Positions 45,286 through 55,900 of a DNA stretch of 64,000 nucleotides are shown here, one piece after another (position 1 is the stretch's first letter; the number at the start of each line of letters is the position of its first letter). The notes below the pieces were generated by a model that did no database searches, was not told where the DNA came from, and saw nothing but the letters and a program-made list of their open reading frames with translations. The position numbers and the translations under genes are program-made. Source of the stretch: Amphritea sp. 1_MG-2023 (GTDB lineage Bacteria; Pseudomonadota; Gammaproteobacteria; Pseudomonadales; Balneatricaceae); assembly GCF_030547545.1 (NCBI RefSeq), contig NZ_JAUOQE010000009.1, forward strand, positions 1-64,000, given 5' to 3'.

Positions 45286-46965
45286 TCAAGCGTGTCGACG
45301 GCTTTGAATCACGCGGAAACGGTTAGCCACAAAGGCGAGATCGGACAGTGAGGCATTCGCCGCAGGGTTACTACCGGTGGCATGAAAATCACTGAAAGCA
45401 GCACTCTGATTCACATACACGCCCCCGGTTAGGTTAATCGAGAGAGCAACGCCAGTATCCAAAGCGGCTTCTTCAATCTGCTCCAGCACGGCGGCGCTAG
45501 TTGAATAACAACCCATGGTAATTGCACCATGATTTTTCACTGCCTTATGCGCTAAGGCAATTGAGTGCTCGCTATTGTCGGTACGGACGAGGAAGCTAAT
45601 AGGCCCAAATAGCTCTTCCATATAGCTGTCTTCTTTATCAGCATCCACGGCGATCAGCAATGGGCTACGCATCCGCCCCTCTTTGAACCAAGGGTTTTCC
45701 GGACGATCAGATTCACGCACAATCGTGCCGATCTGTTCACCTAGTTCGCGCGCACTATCGACCCGTTTATCCGTCACATCAGCCTGAATACAGCCTAACA
45801 CCATCGCGGCCCGCTCTGGATCGGATAAGAAGCGGCTAATACCGGTACTCAGCGCTTCAGCAACCTCATCGAAGCTTTTATGGCCTTGATCCGTATCGAT
45901 ACCGTCAGCGGGGATAAAGATATCCTGAGGCGTGGTACACATCTGCCCAGAGTAGAGGCTCAACGTGAAGGACAGGTTCTGAATCATACCCTTAAAGTTA
46001 TCGGTCGAATCGATGATAATCGTGTTAACACCGGCCTTCTCGGTATAAACCACAGCCTGATGACAATTTTGTTCTAACCAATCGCCGAAGCCGGTGTTAC
46101 CGGTGAAGTCGATGACTCGCACCTCTTCTCGCTGTGCCAAGGCTTTGGTGCAAGGCGCGGCAGGATCAGCATCGATCACCATGGACGCGATATAAGGCGG
46201 CAAGCCTTGTTCGCTTAACACTTCCTGTGCAATCTGGATGGTTAACGCCGCAGGTAAAATGCCCGCCGGATGAGGCTTAACGATCACTGGATTACCGGTC
46301 ACTAACGAAGCAAACAGACCCGGGTAGGTATTCCACGTCGGGAATGTTGAACAACCAATCACCAGCGCCACACCACGGCCTGTTACGGTGAATGTTTTAT
46401 CCATAACCAACGGATCATGCTTACCCTGCGGTTTAGTCCAAGTCGCCGCTACTGGAGTATGCGTCATAGCATCATAACCGTAGGCAATCGCTTCTAAACC
46501 TCGGTCTTGAGCGTGTGGACCACCCGCCTGAAAGGCCATCATAAAGCCCTGTCCAGAGGTATGCATCACCGAATAGCCGATCTCGAAGCTGCGTTGATTA
46601 ATGCGCTTCAGAATCTCTAAACAGATACCGGTACGCGCATCAACGCCGATATCACGCCATACTTTGCGCGCCTCATGCATCGCTGGTAGCAAGACATCCA
46701 TATCAACCGTGGGGTATTTAATGCCAAGATCGAAGCCGTAAGGCGACACTTCACTGCCGGCTTCGCCGGTTATGCCCGGCATTTCCAGCTTAAATGAGGT
46801 ATTGAGGTGCGCTTTAAACGCCTGCTGGCCATCTTTATCAGCCGTTTCGCCATATTTACGTGGACTGGGGCTTTCTGGGTAAGCGCTGTAATAATCACGG
46901 GTACGGATAGCGTTTAGTGCGGCATCAAGTTTCGCTTTATGTAACTCAAACAGGTTATGGCTCAT
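45286..46965 (-). CDS. paaN: Phenylacetate degradation protein PaaN (aldehyde dehydrogenase)
   Basis: A 559-residue aldehyde dehydrogenase-like protein of the PaaN group without a MaoC hydratase domain. Conserved parts are VIGCSTFPTWNTYPGLFASL, the NAD pocket RVIDFTGNTGFGDWLE and the catalytic cysteine in LYSGQMCTTPQDIF. PaaZ-type enzymes oxidise the 3-oxo-5,6-dehydrosuberyl-CoA semialdehyde formed on ring opening; this shorter form needs a separate hydratase, perhaps the neighbouring crotonase. It is divergent from the paaFGHI operon across a 600-bp spacer. Confidence 0.88.
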   Translation of the reverse strand: MSHNLFELHKAKLDAALNAIRTRDYYSAYPESPSPRKYGETADKDGQQAFKAHLNTSFKLEMPGITGEAGSEVSPYGFDLGIKYPTVDMDVLLPAMHEARKVWRDIGVDARTGICLEILKRINQRSFEIGYSVMHTSGQGFMMAFQAGGPHAQDRGLEAIAYGYDAMTHTPVAATWTKPQGKHDPLVMDKTFTVTGRGVALVIGCSTFPTWNTYPGLFASLVTGNPVIVKPHPAGILPAALTIQIAQEVLSEQGLPPYIASMVIDADPAAPCTKALAQREEVRVIDFTGNTGFGDWLEQNCHQAVVYTEKAGVNTIIIDSTDNFKGMIQNLSFTLSLYSGQMCTTPQDIFIPADGIDTDQGHKSFDEVAEALSTGISRFLSDPERAAMVLGCIQADVTDKRVDSARELGEQIGTIVRESDRPENPWFKEGRMRSPLLIAVDADKEDSYMEELFGPISFLVRTDNSEHSIALAHKAVKNHGAITMGCYSTSAAVLEQIEEAALDTGVALSINLTGGVYVNQSAAFSDFHATGSNPAANASLSDLAFVANRFRVIQSRRHA

Positions 46966-47568
46966 ACAAGGTCTCTTTATTTTTCGGCCCGTAGGCGTTA
47001 TCTCTTTACAGAACGATGTGTCTTGCGCACGTTGCTAACTCAGCATCATTCTGGCTGCTGACTGCTTATCAAACCGTTTAGAAGAGAGCATTAAGTTGAG
47101 CAATAGCGGCTCATACCTCATCTCAACGGCCTGACAAATATCCATATGAGTTAAAAGATACACTAAAGAAAGTGATACGAAAAGATAATTTGTTGATAAT
47201 ATATTTGTATCCCTTTGTTGTTTTACGGTAACCTTTGGCTGAGTGATTAAACCTCGTCAGGCGAACACTACCGGAGATTGATCGGCTGCCAACTCAAAAG
47301 GCGTCATCAAGGCCACGCGAAAACGTTATTGATGAGTCACACGATTAAGCGCCACGAGGCTTAAGACATAATCACCGTACAAGTAGCTGAGGTGCTTCAT
47401 TAAGTATCTAATTTAGACGCCGGATTTAAGCGTCTAAATTAAGCACTTAAATAAACGCCGCGAGTCATTTGAAAAATAATAAATGAGCGTCAGCCAACCA
47501 AGCCTGACGATCAATATCGACACTAATATGTTGAGAAACCATGTTGAAAAACTATGCTGAGAAACGCC
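46966..47568. other. Divergent paaN-paaF regulatory spacer
   Basis: No coding frame is supported in these 600 bp. An imperfect inverted pair GATAC(47174)/GTATC(47207) flanks an AT-rich stretch likely to hold the paaN promoter, and a perfect 12-bp inverted repeat sits at 47409-47441. A PaaR- or PaaX-type regulator gene is not in the window. Confidence 0.5.
47409..47441. promoter_or_regulatory. Perfect 12-bp inverted repeat upstream of paaF
   Basis: TAATTTAGACGC and GCGTCTAAATTA are separated by nine bases and extended by AAGTATC/AAGCACTT-like flanks. It is 128 bp before the paaF start and may be an operator or a stem-loop in the leader. Confidence 0.45.
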
Positions 47569-48348
47569 ATGTCCGATTATCAAGATATTCTGGTTAGCGA
47601 ACCAGACGCCGGGGTGATGACTATCACCCTCAATCGCCCTGCCGCGCGCAACGCCCTATGTAACAACTTACTGAAAGAACTTGCCGATTGCCTCGATGCC
47701 TCCATTAACGATGAGCGTATCGCCGCGGTGATCATCACTGGGGGCGAAAAAGTGTTTGCCGCAGGGGCGGACATCAAAGAGATGGCCGATTTAGATGCCG
47801 TGGGCGTGCTGAATGATATCCGCCCGACTTACTGGCGACGCATCGCGCAATACCCAAAGCCGATCATCGCTGCCGTCAATGGCTTTGCACTGGGTGGCGG
47901 CTGCGAACTGATGATGCATTGCGATATTGTCATTGCCGGTGACAATGCACAATTTGGTCAACCGGAAATCAACCTAGGCATTATCCCCGGCGCAGGCGGC
48001 ACTCAACGACTCCTGCGTACCGTCGGGAAATCAATGGCGATGCAACTGGTATTATCCGGCGAATTTATCAGCGCCGCACAAGCCCGTGATTTTGGACTGG
48101 TCAGCGAGGTTACCATTCCAGAAATGAGCTACCCACGCGCCTTAACACTGGCGAAGAGTATTGCCCGCAAGCCGCCCATCGCCATTCGTTTAGCCAAAGA
48201 ATCGCTGCTAAAAGCCTATGAAACCACATTAGAAACCGGCCTCAATCTGGAGCGCAAAGCATTCACGCTACTTGCCGCCACCGATGACCGCAATGAAGGC
48301 ATTGCCGCTTTCATGGAAAAACGCCGACCAGCCTTTAAGGGGAAATAA
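47569..48348 (+). CDS. paaF: 2,3-dehydroadipyl-CoA hydratase PaaF
   Basis: A 259-residue crotonase family member, first gene of the paaFGHI run. GGEKVFAAGADIKEMADL and FALGGGCELMMHCDIVIAG build the oxyanion hole and both glutamates are present (GGGCE, FGQPEINLGIIPG). PaaF hydrates 2,3-dehydroadipyl-CoA in lower phenylacetate degradation. I set the start at ATG 47569 (MSDYQDILV); five extra upstream codons are open. Gene order with paaG and paaH supports the name. Confidence 0.88.
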   Translation: MSDYQDILVSEPDAGVMTITLNRPAARNALCNNLLKELADCLDASINDERIAAVIITGGEKVFAAGADIKEMADLDAVGVLNDIRPTYWRRIAQYPKPIIAAVNGFALGGGCELMMHCDIVIAGDNAQFGQPEINLGIIPGAGGTQRLLRTVGKSMAMQLVLSGEFISAAQARDFGLVSEVTIPEMSYPRALTLAKSIARKPPIAIRLAKESLLKAYETTLETGLNLERKAFTLLAATDDRNEGIAAFMEKRRPAFKGK

Positions 48349-48352
48349 TCCA

Positions 48353-49144
48353 ATGGCTTATCAACATATCGAGTTTGAAATCACGGACGGCGTCGCAGTA
48401 CTAACGCTGAATCGACCCGACAGCCTCAACAGCTTTAACGGTCAAATGCATATCGAGGTACGAGACGCGCTGAAACAGGTCAAAACTGATGCCGCTGTAC
48501 GCTGCTTACTGATTACGGGTAATGGCCGTGGTTTTTGTGCCGGTCAAGACCTAAGTGATCGCGCTGTCGATCCCGATGCCGCTATGCCTAATCTGGGGGA
48601 ATCCATTGAGAAGAACTACAACCCCATGATACGTAGCCTCACCTCATTGGAGATGCCGGTTATCTGTGCCGTCAACGGCGTTGCTGCCGGAGCCGGCGCG
48701 AATATCGCCTTGGCGTGTGATATTGTGCTGGCCTCTAAAAGCGCCAGCTTTATTCAAGCATTCTGCAAGATAGGCCTAATACCCGACTCCGGCGGTACCT
48801 GGACACTGCCCCGCGCCGTAGGACTGCCCCGTGCGATGGCTTTATCACTATTAGGTGATAAATTATCAGCCGAACAGGCAGAGCAATGGGGTATGATTTG
48901 GAAAACCTACGAAGCCGACGAATTAAAAGCCGCGGCTCTAAGTATGGCGAAGCAATTAGCAACTCAACCCACACAGGGGCTTGCACTGATAAAACGAGCG
49001 CTTCAAGCATCTGCCACGAATAGCTTTGATGAGCAGTTAGACCTCGAGCGAGATCTGCAAACCTTAGCTGGACAAACTGAAGATTACCGTGAAGGTGTGA
49101 GTGCCTTTATGGCAAAACGTGCCCCTCATTTCCAGGGTAAATAG
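48353..49144 (+). CDS. paaG: 1,2-epoxyphenylacetyl-CoA isomerase PaaG
   Basis: A 263-residue crotonase family enzyme that isomerises ring-epoxide to oxepin-CoA and shifts double bonds in the pathway. GNGRGFCAGQDLSDRAVDPD is a typical PaaG segment, with one catalytic acid in CKIGLIPDSGGTWTLPR where PaaF has a glutamate, so the Asp-based isomerase pattern is present. It starts 4 bp after paaF at ATG 48353, and the frame's upstream extension into paaF is not real coding. Confidence 0.9.
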   Translation: MAYQHIEFEITDGVAVLTLNRPDSLNSFNGQMHIEVRDALKQVKTDAAVRCLLITGNGRGFCAGQDLSDRAVDPDAAMPNLGESIEKNYNPMIRSLTSLEMPVICAVNGVAAGAGANIALACDIVLASKSASFIQAFCKIGLIPDSGGTWTLPRAVGLPRAMALSLLGDKLSAEQAEQWGMIWKTYEADELKAAALSMAKQLATQPTQGLALIKRALQASATNSFDEQLDLERDLQTLAGQTEDYREGVSAFMAKRAPHFQGK

Positions 49145-49245
49145 GCATCGCTGATATAAAGAAAGGCTGCTAACCCCGCTGATGCGGGGTGACGCTATTG
49201 CCGCAAAAACATAAGCGATTGAAAGCGAATTTTGGAGATTTACAC

Positions 49246-50763
49246 ATGAGTCGTTTCACGACAGATTCTATGATTGCCGTCATTGGTGCGGGCACGATGG
49301 GGGCTGGTATTGCACAGGTGGCTGCCAGTGCTGGGCATCCTGTATTGTTGTTTGATAACGCAGCGGGAGCCGCACAACGCGGCATCGATAATACCGCCAA
49401 GGGGCTGGCTCGTCAGGTAAGCCGAGGTAAAATGAGTCAGTCAGATGCCGATGCTCTGATCGCGCGTATTACGCCGGTCAGTCAGTTGAGTGAACTGGCG
49501 GCAGCCGTGCTGATCATCGAAGCCATTGTCGAACGCTTAGATATCAAGCAACAGGTCTTTACTCAGTTAGAAGAGATCTGCAGCGCCGAAACCATCATTG
49601 CCACGAATACCTCATCGATCTCGGTCACGGCGATCGGTGCGGCCTTGAAACGGCCACAGAATCTAGTCGGCATGCACTTTTTCAATCCTGCGCCGGTTAT
49701 GAAGCTGGTCGAAGTCATTAGCGGATTGGATACCGACCCCCAAATCGCTGCGGATATCTACGCACTCGCCGCTAGTTGGGGCAAACAGCCAGTACTGGCT
49801 AAATCGACCCCTGGGTTTATCGTTAACCGTGTAGCGCGTCCATTTTATGCCGAAGGGCTGCGTATCACTCAGGAAGGCGCGGCCGATATCGCTACCATTG
49901 ATGCACTCATGCGTGAGTGTGGCGGTTTCCGCATGGGACCTTTCGAACTGATGGATCTGATTGGTCACGATGTTAACTACGCCGTTACCTGCTCGGTGTT
50001 TGCCGCATTTTATAACGATCAACGCTTCCTGCCCTCACTGATGCAAAAAGAATTGGTTGATGCCGGCCACCTAGGACGTAAAACCGGTCGAGGCTTTTAC
50101 GATTACAGTGACGGGGCGACTCAACCTGAAGCCGTCACGGCAGCCGCCTGCCCTGCGCCAAAAACTATTTTAGTGGAAGGCGAACTCGGTGTAGCCGAAC
50201 CACTCTTGAACCTGTTTGAACAAGCAGGCATTCAGGTTGAGCGTAGCGATAATGATGAAGTTGAAGGCATGATCACCGTGGGTGATGCCACGCTAATGCT
50301 ATCAAACGGTCAATTCACCACCCTGCGGGCCAGTGAAACCATGCGTCCTAATCTGATCAATTTCGACCTAGCACTGGATTACACACGCGCCACACGTATC
50401 GCCCTGGCACCCGCTGATCAGGCCTCTGAGGCCGCGTTACAAGCTGCCATCGGACTCTTCCAAGCGATTGGCAAATCCGTCAGCGTGATCGATGATATTC
50501 CGGGAATGGTGGTGATGCGCACGGTTTGCATGTTAGCCAACGAAGGTTTTGATGCCGTTAATCAGCAAGTCTGCGATGAAGCCGCCGTCGATATCGCCAT
50601 GAAGGGGGGCGTCAACTACCCTTGCGGGCCTATCGAATGGGTTAACAATTTAGAACTTAGCTATGCGTTGGATGTACTCGATAACTTAATCGATGCCTAC
50701 GGTGAAGATCGCTACCGCGCCTCGCCGTTACTGCTACGTAAAGTCGCCGGAGGTGCCGCATGA
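49246..50763 (+). CDS. paaH: 3-hydroxyadipyl-CoA dehydrogenase PaaH
   Basis: A 505-residue protein with two 3-hydroxyacyl-CoA dehydrogenase units. The NAD site is IAVIGAGTMGAGIAQVAA near residues 8-25; NTSSISVTAIGAAL, VGMHFFNPAPVMKLVE with the catalytic histidine, and STPGFIVNRVARPFY follow. The C-terminal half (from about residue 290) repeats the helical domain, as in PaaH/PaaC. ATG 49246 (MSRFTTDSM) with GGAGATTTACAC is the start. It overlaps paaI by four bases. Confidence 0.92.
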   Translation: MSRFTTDSMIAVIGAGTMGAGIAQVAASAGHPVLLFDNAAGAAQRGIDNTAKGLARQVSRGKMSQSDADALIARITPVSQLSELAAAVLIIEAIVERLDIKQQVFTQLEEICSAETIIATNTSSISVTAIGAALKRPQNLVGMHFFNPAPVMKLVEVISGLDTDPQIAADIYALAASWGKQPVLAKSTPGFIVNRVARPFYAEGLRITQEGAADIATIDALMRECGGFRMGPFELMDLIGHDVNYAVTCSVFAAFYNDQRFLPSLMQKELVDAGHLGRKTGRGFYDYSDGATQPEAVTAAACPAPKTILVEGELGVAEPLLNLFEQAGIQVERSDNDEVEGMITVGDATLMLSNGQFTTLRASETMRPNLINFDLALDYTRATRIALAPADQASEAALQAAIGLFQAIGKSVSVIDDIPGMVVMRTVCMLANEGFDAVNQQVCDEAAVDIAMKGGVNYPCGPIEWVNNLELSYALDVLDNLIDAYGEDRYRASPLLLRKVAGGAA

Positions 50764-51203
50764 AGGCGAGTGAAATGACCCCGCAACAGTTAGCCGAAGC
50801 CGCCAGTGAAGCGCTGCACCTGAATGATCATGCGGCTAAAGGGATGGGTATCAGCATTGACGAGGTGGCTCCCGGCTATGCCAAACTCTCGATGGTGGTG
50901 CGCAAAGACATGCTCAATGGACACTCAACCTGCCATGGCGGGATGATGTTTGCGCTCTGCGATACCGCCTTTGCCCATGCGTGCAACTCCTACAACCGCT
51001 CAACGGTTGCCAGTGGCTGCACGATCGATTTTATTGCTCCCGGCTTTGAGGGCGACACGCTGACGGCAATTGCACAAGAGCGCTCTCGTAGTGGTCGAAC
51101 CGGTGTCTACGATATCACCCTAAGCAATCAAGAAGGCACCGAGCTCGGCTTCTTTCGGGGCAAAGCTTATCAAATCAAAGGGACGCTGATCGCCGAAGAC
51201 TAA
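50760..51203 (+). CDS. paaI: Hydroxyphenylacetyl-CoA thioesterase PaaI
   Basis: A 147-residue hotdog thioesterase. LNGHSTCHGGMMFALCDTAFAHACNS is the PaaI signature with the catalytic aspartate; STVASGCTIDFIAPG follows. PaaI hydrolyses ring-hydroxylated phenylacetyl-CoA to free CoA from dead-end products. It overlaps the paaH stop by four bases and the operon ends at the terminator at 51303. Confidence 0.92.
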   Translation: MKASEMTPQQLAEAASEALHLNDHAAKGMGISIDEVAPGYAKLSMVVRKDMLNGHSTCHGGMMFALCDTAFAHACNSYNRSTVASGCTIDFIAPGFEGDTLTAIAQERSRSGRTGVYDITLSNQEGTELGFFRGKAYQIKGTLIAED

Positions 51204-51302
51204 CGGCTTGAATCTAGCTGATTGAAGTTAGCGGCTGACCTGCTGAGTAGTCATGAGCTATCACCGATACCACAGAGATAGCCCATTAGCTATTCAAATG
51301 AT

Positions 51303-51335
51303 AAAGCCGCTGTGTTAGGTGCTCACAGCGGCTTT
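51303..51335. terminator. Bidirectional terminator between paaI and the RraA-like gene
   Basis: AAAGCCGCTGTG and CACAGCGGCTTT form a perfect 12-bp stem around nine bases in the spacer between the convergent genes. Confidence 0.75.
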
Positions 51336-51399
51336 GACCGAGCACCGCGACTGATTCACTCAATCGCGTATTTTCGGCTAGCGCTATTTATTAGCGTTA

Positions 51400-51441
51400 G
51401 TTACTTAGCCCTAGTTACTTAGCCCTAGTTACTTAGCCCTA
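51400..51441. repeat. 14-bp tandem repeat, three exact units
   Basis: GTTACTTAGCCCTA occurs three times in a row. The third unit overlaps the stop codon of the RraA-like gene, so the repeat array grew out of the gene end. Confidence 0.9.
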
Positions 51442-51927
51442 GTCGATTATCTCTAGTTTCTTAGGTGAGATCAGTACGCCATTATTATCGGCATAGACAT
51501 ACTCGCCAGGCTTAAAGGTGACGCCACCAAAGGTTAACGGAACATTCAACTCTCCGAGGCCGTTTTTATCGGTTTTCAGCGGATGTGTGCCTAAAGCTTG
51601 CACCCCGATATCCAGATCACCAATGGCATTAACATCACGAATACAGCCATAAATGATAATACCCGCCCAACCATTTAGAGAGGCTTTCTCGGCCAGCATA
51701 TCGCCTAACATCGCGCGACGCATCGAACCGCCACTATCAACCACGAGCACTCGTCCTTCGCCCGGCAGCGCCACTTGCTCACGTACCAAGGAATTATCTT
51801 CAAACGCTTTTAGGGTGACAATTTCACCGCCAAAACGCTCACGACCACCAAAGTTACCGAACATAGGTTCTACAACTTGCACCAGATCAGGGAACTGATC
51901 ACACAGTTCGGGTAATAAATCGTCCAC
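51439..51927 (-). CDS. rraA: RraA-like protein (ribonuclease E regulator / HMG aldolase fold)
   Basis: A 162-residue protein of the RraA family. [43 protein letters not shown] and [23 protein letters not shown] are the conserved parts; the Arg-Asp in GCIRD is the metal and substrate site shared with 4-hydroxy-4-methyl-2-oxoglutarate aldolases. In E. coli RraA inhibits RNase E; members may instead act as aldolases or oxaloacetate decarboxylases. Length supports RraA proper. Confidence 0.88.
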   Translation of the reverse strand: MDDLLPELCDQFPDLVQVVEPMFGNFGGRERFGGEIVTLKAFEDNSLVREQVALPGEGRVLVVDSGGSMRRAMLGDMLAEKASLNGWAGIIIYGCIRDVNAIGDLDIGVQALGTHPLKTDKNGLGELNVPLTFGGVTFKPGEYVYADNNGVLISPKKLEIID

Positions 51928-52026
51928 GGAAATGCTCCTTCAATTGAATGGTTAAGCGTCTTCTACTTACCGTTATGTTACATTTTTTTGCGCCTGCACA
52001 CTGTTACACTAAAGGTGCAAAAGTGG

Positions 52027-52587
52027 CTATTTAGAGACAAAAATATACCGATCAAACGGGCTACCAGTTAACAAACCATTGTCATATGTCTGTAGTGTTA
52101 AGCTAGGTAACGTATCGCTCAACGCGCCCGGTTGTAAACAAAAGCGTTCGGGAAACCCCGTTTGTCGATGCTGCTCGCGATTAAACGTTTGAATCAATAA
52201 CCGAGCAGCGGGCTTCATATAGCGTGGCAACTGCGCTAACAGAGATGCTTCAGGTAGATAGCGCAGTATGACAATATTATCAAAATCGCCCGTCAGCCCC
52301 GTCAGCGCTTGCGGCGCAGACAGATCACTCTCTCGGGTTTCAATTTCTAACTGTCGTTCAGCTGCAAACCCTTGTAAGCGTTGCAAGCCTTCAGTCGAAA
52401 AATCCACCGCAACGACTTGATGCCCCTGCGCTGCTAAAGATAAACTCGCCGCGCCATCGCCACAGGCTAAGTCGAGAGTACGACCCGGCGGTAACTGATC
52501 CAGAGAAGCTTGAAGTGCGGCGGGCAAGGTCGAAGCTGCGGCCTGTTTGCTCAAATAACGCTGGTTCCAGAGATCCGCTCTACTCAT
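52027..52587 (-). CDS. SAM-dependent class I methyltransferase
   Basis: A 186-residue small methyltransferase (TehB/UbiE-like). LDLACGDGAASLSLAAQGHQVVAVDFS holds the SAM motif I and acidic loop, NIVILRYLPEASLLAQL motif II region and LIQTFNREQH later. Substrate is unknown; TehB-like proteins act on tellurite or thiols. It lies between the RraA-like gene and a small membrane protein gene in opposite orientation. Confidence 0.82.
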   Translation of the reverse strand: MSRADLWNQRYLSKQAAASTLPAALQASLDQLPPGRTLDLACGDGAASLSLAAQGHQVVAVDFSTEGLQRLQGFAAERQLEIETRESDLSAPQALTGLTGDFDNIVILRYLPEASLLAQLPRYMKPAARLLIQTFNREQHRQTGFPERFCLQPGALSDTLPSLTLQTYDNGLLTGSPFDRYIFVSK

Positions 52588-52680
52588 TCGTGTACAATCC
52601 TCGCTAATAAAACACTAAAAGATCATGCATCCGCTTTGCGCCCTATCTGATCAACTCATCAACCCTCGGAGCTAAGCCTC

Positions 52681-52911
52681 ATGGAACGCTATCAATACAT
52701 CATCGTACTGCTATTCATCGTGATCGTATTTACCCCGATCACCTGGCAAGCGATCCAACGCCGCAAGCTCAATCCGCCGCCGATGGCTAGCCATGATCGC
52801 AAACTTTATCGACTTTGGCGTTCAGATCCCAGCGCATATGAACGTCAATATGGCGACATGGATAAACACTATCGACAGGCCCAAAAGCAGAAAAACCAGA
52901 CGACTCCCTAG
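52681..52911 (+). CDS. Small single-span membrane protein of unknown function
   Basis: A 76-residue protein with one N-terminal transmembrane helix (about residues 6-24) and a basic, polar cytosolic or periplasmic tail including RLWRSDPSAYERQYGDMDKH. No family is recognised. ATG 52681 follows GGAGCTAAGCCTC, a good ribosome-binding site, and a strong terminator overlaps the stop region, which supports a real gene. Confidence 0.65.
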   Translation: MERYQYIIVLLFIVIVFTPITWQAIQRRKLNPPPMASHDRKLYRLWRSDPSAYERQYGDMDKHYRQAQKQKNQTTP

Positions 52912-52925
52912 TCATCTGGTTTTTA
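52891..52925 (+). terminator. Terminator overlapping the end of the small membrane protein gene
   Basis: AAAACCAGACGAC and GTCATCTGGTTTT form a stem with a T-run on either strand, so it may also end the convergent ydiJ transcript. Confidence 0.8.
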
Positions 52926-52957
52926 ATCTCTTCACCGCAACCCGTTTTAACGCCGCC

Positions 52958-55900
52958 TCAGTGCTGCTTCAACAGCGCTAACAGTATCTGTACCGGATGC
53001 AGTAGTTGTTTTTCATCCAACCTTTTGACCTGACTACGACAGGAATACCCGGTTGCCACTAACTTACCCTCGTTGGCGGGATCGTTTACCACCTCACTCC
53101 AGCTCAGATCGTAAATCTGTTTCGATGTTTCGTAGTTCTCACTCTCATGCCCATAAGTGCCCGCCATACCACAACAGCCCGTCGGCTGTAGCTCAAGCCT
53201 TTGTCCTAAGGCCTGAAAGATCGCCCGCCAATCAGCCATAGAAGCGGCAGCAGAGGTTTTTTCAGAACAGTGCGCCATCAACTTATAATCATTGTGAGGT
53301 AAATCTGTCGCGCTTTCCGCTAGCAATTCAGTATGACGCGCCAGCCACTCCTGAATCAATTCAACCTTAACCGATTGACGCGTCCCATCATCAACATATT
53401 CTTGTCGATACGTCAGCGTCATAGACGGATCAATACCCACCATGGCGATACCACTGCTCGCCAATGTTTGTAACATCTGCGTATTAGCATCGGCGGCTTT
53501 ATTAAAGGCCGCTTTAAAGCCATGTACATGCAGCGGTTTACCATTCGGTTTAAACGGTGCCACGAGCACATTAAAGCCTGTGCGGCTGAGTAGATCGATC
53601 AGATCGAGCACTAAGCGCGTTTCAAAATAGCTGGTAAACGCATCCTGAACGATAATCACGGACCGCTCGCGCTGCTCCGGTATGATCGCGGCTAAATTCT
53701 CAGGCGTCGCGAATCGAGTGCCACGCTCATCCATCCCCTGCTTAAGGCTATGCGTACAGATCGGCGGACTATCCATCATCCCTACCCAACGTCGGAATAC
53801 CGCTTTCATCAGGGTATTATTCATCATCCAATTATAAGGCGCTGGGAAGCGCGCCAGATAAGGGATCATATACTCTAGGCCACCGACCATATAATCTTTC
53901 ACAGGGCGCAGATAACGGCTGTAGTAGGCTTCCAGAAAGCGAGAGCGAAAATCGGGTACGTTGACTTTAATAGGGCACTGCGCCACACAAGATTTACAGG
54001 CAAGGCAACCCATCATCGCTTCATGGACTTCATGGTTGAAATCGTATTCACCCCGTTGCTTTTTAAGACTGTTCTTGATGCGCCCCGGCAGACTCTTGAT
54101 AAACGAGCCGTAACGGGCTTTACTGCCCTCGGCCACCACATCAACGCCCTGTAAAGACATCAGTCGTAACCATTCACGAATGAGCGAAGAACGCCCTTTC
54201 GGCGAATGTTTGCGCTCACGGGTGGCTTTCCACGATGGGCACATGGCATCCTTCGGATCATAGTTATAGCATGCCCCATTCCCATTACAGAACATCGCCT
54301 GCTTATACTCATCACGGGCGTTTTCAGGAATCTGTCGATCATGCTGACCACGGGTCGGTACGGCATCGATCTTCAACAACTCAGCGCCATCAATCAACGG
54401 CGTACAGATCTTGCCTGGATTTAACTGATTAGCGGGATCAAACGCCCCCTTAATCTCTTGTAATTGAGGGTACAGCTCACCAAAAAAGGCGGGCGCATAT
54501 TCAGACCGCACGCCTTTACCGTGTTCCCCCCAGATGAGACCATTATATTTCTGTGTCAGGGCGACCACTCCATCCGAGATCACTCGAATGAGCTTTTCTT
54601 CGTCCTCACTCTTCATATCAATCGCCGGACGCACATGCAGCACCCCCGCATCAACATGACCAAACATACCGTAAGCGAGGTTATGGCTATCTAACAGGGC
54701 ACGGAATTCAGCAATATACGCCGCCAGATTTTCCGGCGGTACCGCCGTATCTTCGACAAATGGAATGGGACGCTGCTCGCCCTTACCGTTACCCAATAAG
54801 CCGACCGATTTCTTCCGCATGCCCCAGATTTTATTGACCTCGGCAGCCCCCATCACCACGGAGTAGCCAAATGATTTGCCAGCCTCACCGGAGACACTAT
54901 CTAGATAAGTGGTTAGCTTGGTTATCTTCTGCTGTAACTCGGCTTCATCATCACCGGTATATTCAACCAAGTTTATACCCTGAATACTCGGCTCGCCTTC
55001 AGTCTGTGGGAAATACGCTTTGACACTATCCCAAACGATATCGCCCATGGCCAGATTAAGCACCTTAGAGTCAACCGTTTCAATTGAGGTCGGCCCCCAT
55101 GCCATCAGCTCGGCGGCATCCTTGAGGGAATCCTGAAAACCGGCATACTTAACATTCACTAAGGCAGAATATTTAGGAATCGGTAAGACATTTAGCTTCG
55201 CTTCCGCAATAAAGGCCAACGAACCTTCTGCACCACAGAGCACCGAATTGAGGTTAAAACGTCCATTTTCATCGCGGATATGAGCCAAATCATAACCGGT
55301 CAAACAACGATTCAGTTTAGGAAACTTGGCATCGATGAGTTCTTCGTGTTGCGTGAACACCGTATCCACGACTCGATGCACTTCACCCACTCGGTCATCA
55401 CGCTGTTTAATTTTTGCTAGCGCGTCATCATTCAGCGGCCCCGAACTCCACTGAGTACCATCGAGGAAAACCGACGTAAGCTCGAGCACATGATCTCGGG
55501 TTTTACCGTATAGACAGGAACCCTGACCACTGGCATCCGTGTTAATCATGCCGCCAATGGTGGCACGATTACTGGTGGACAGCTCCGGCGCAAAAAACAA
55601 ACCATACGGTTTTAAGGCCGCATTCAACTGATCTTTAACCACGCCACCCTGCACTCTCACCCAACGTTCGGCAGCGTTGATTTCGAGAATCTGATTCATA
55701 TGCCGCGAGATATCGACAATTAACCCATCGGTTAACGATTGACCGTTAGTGCCGGTACCGCCGCCACGCGCACTGAGTACGACCTCTTTAAACCTAGGCT
55801 CGTCGGCTAAACGGGCCAAGAGCACGAGATCTTCAATGCCTTTTGGAAAAACAACCCCCTGAGGCAAGACTTGATAGATACTATTATCGGTCGATAACAC

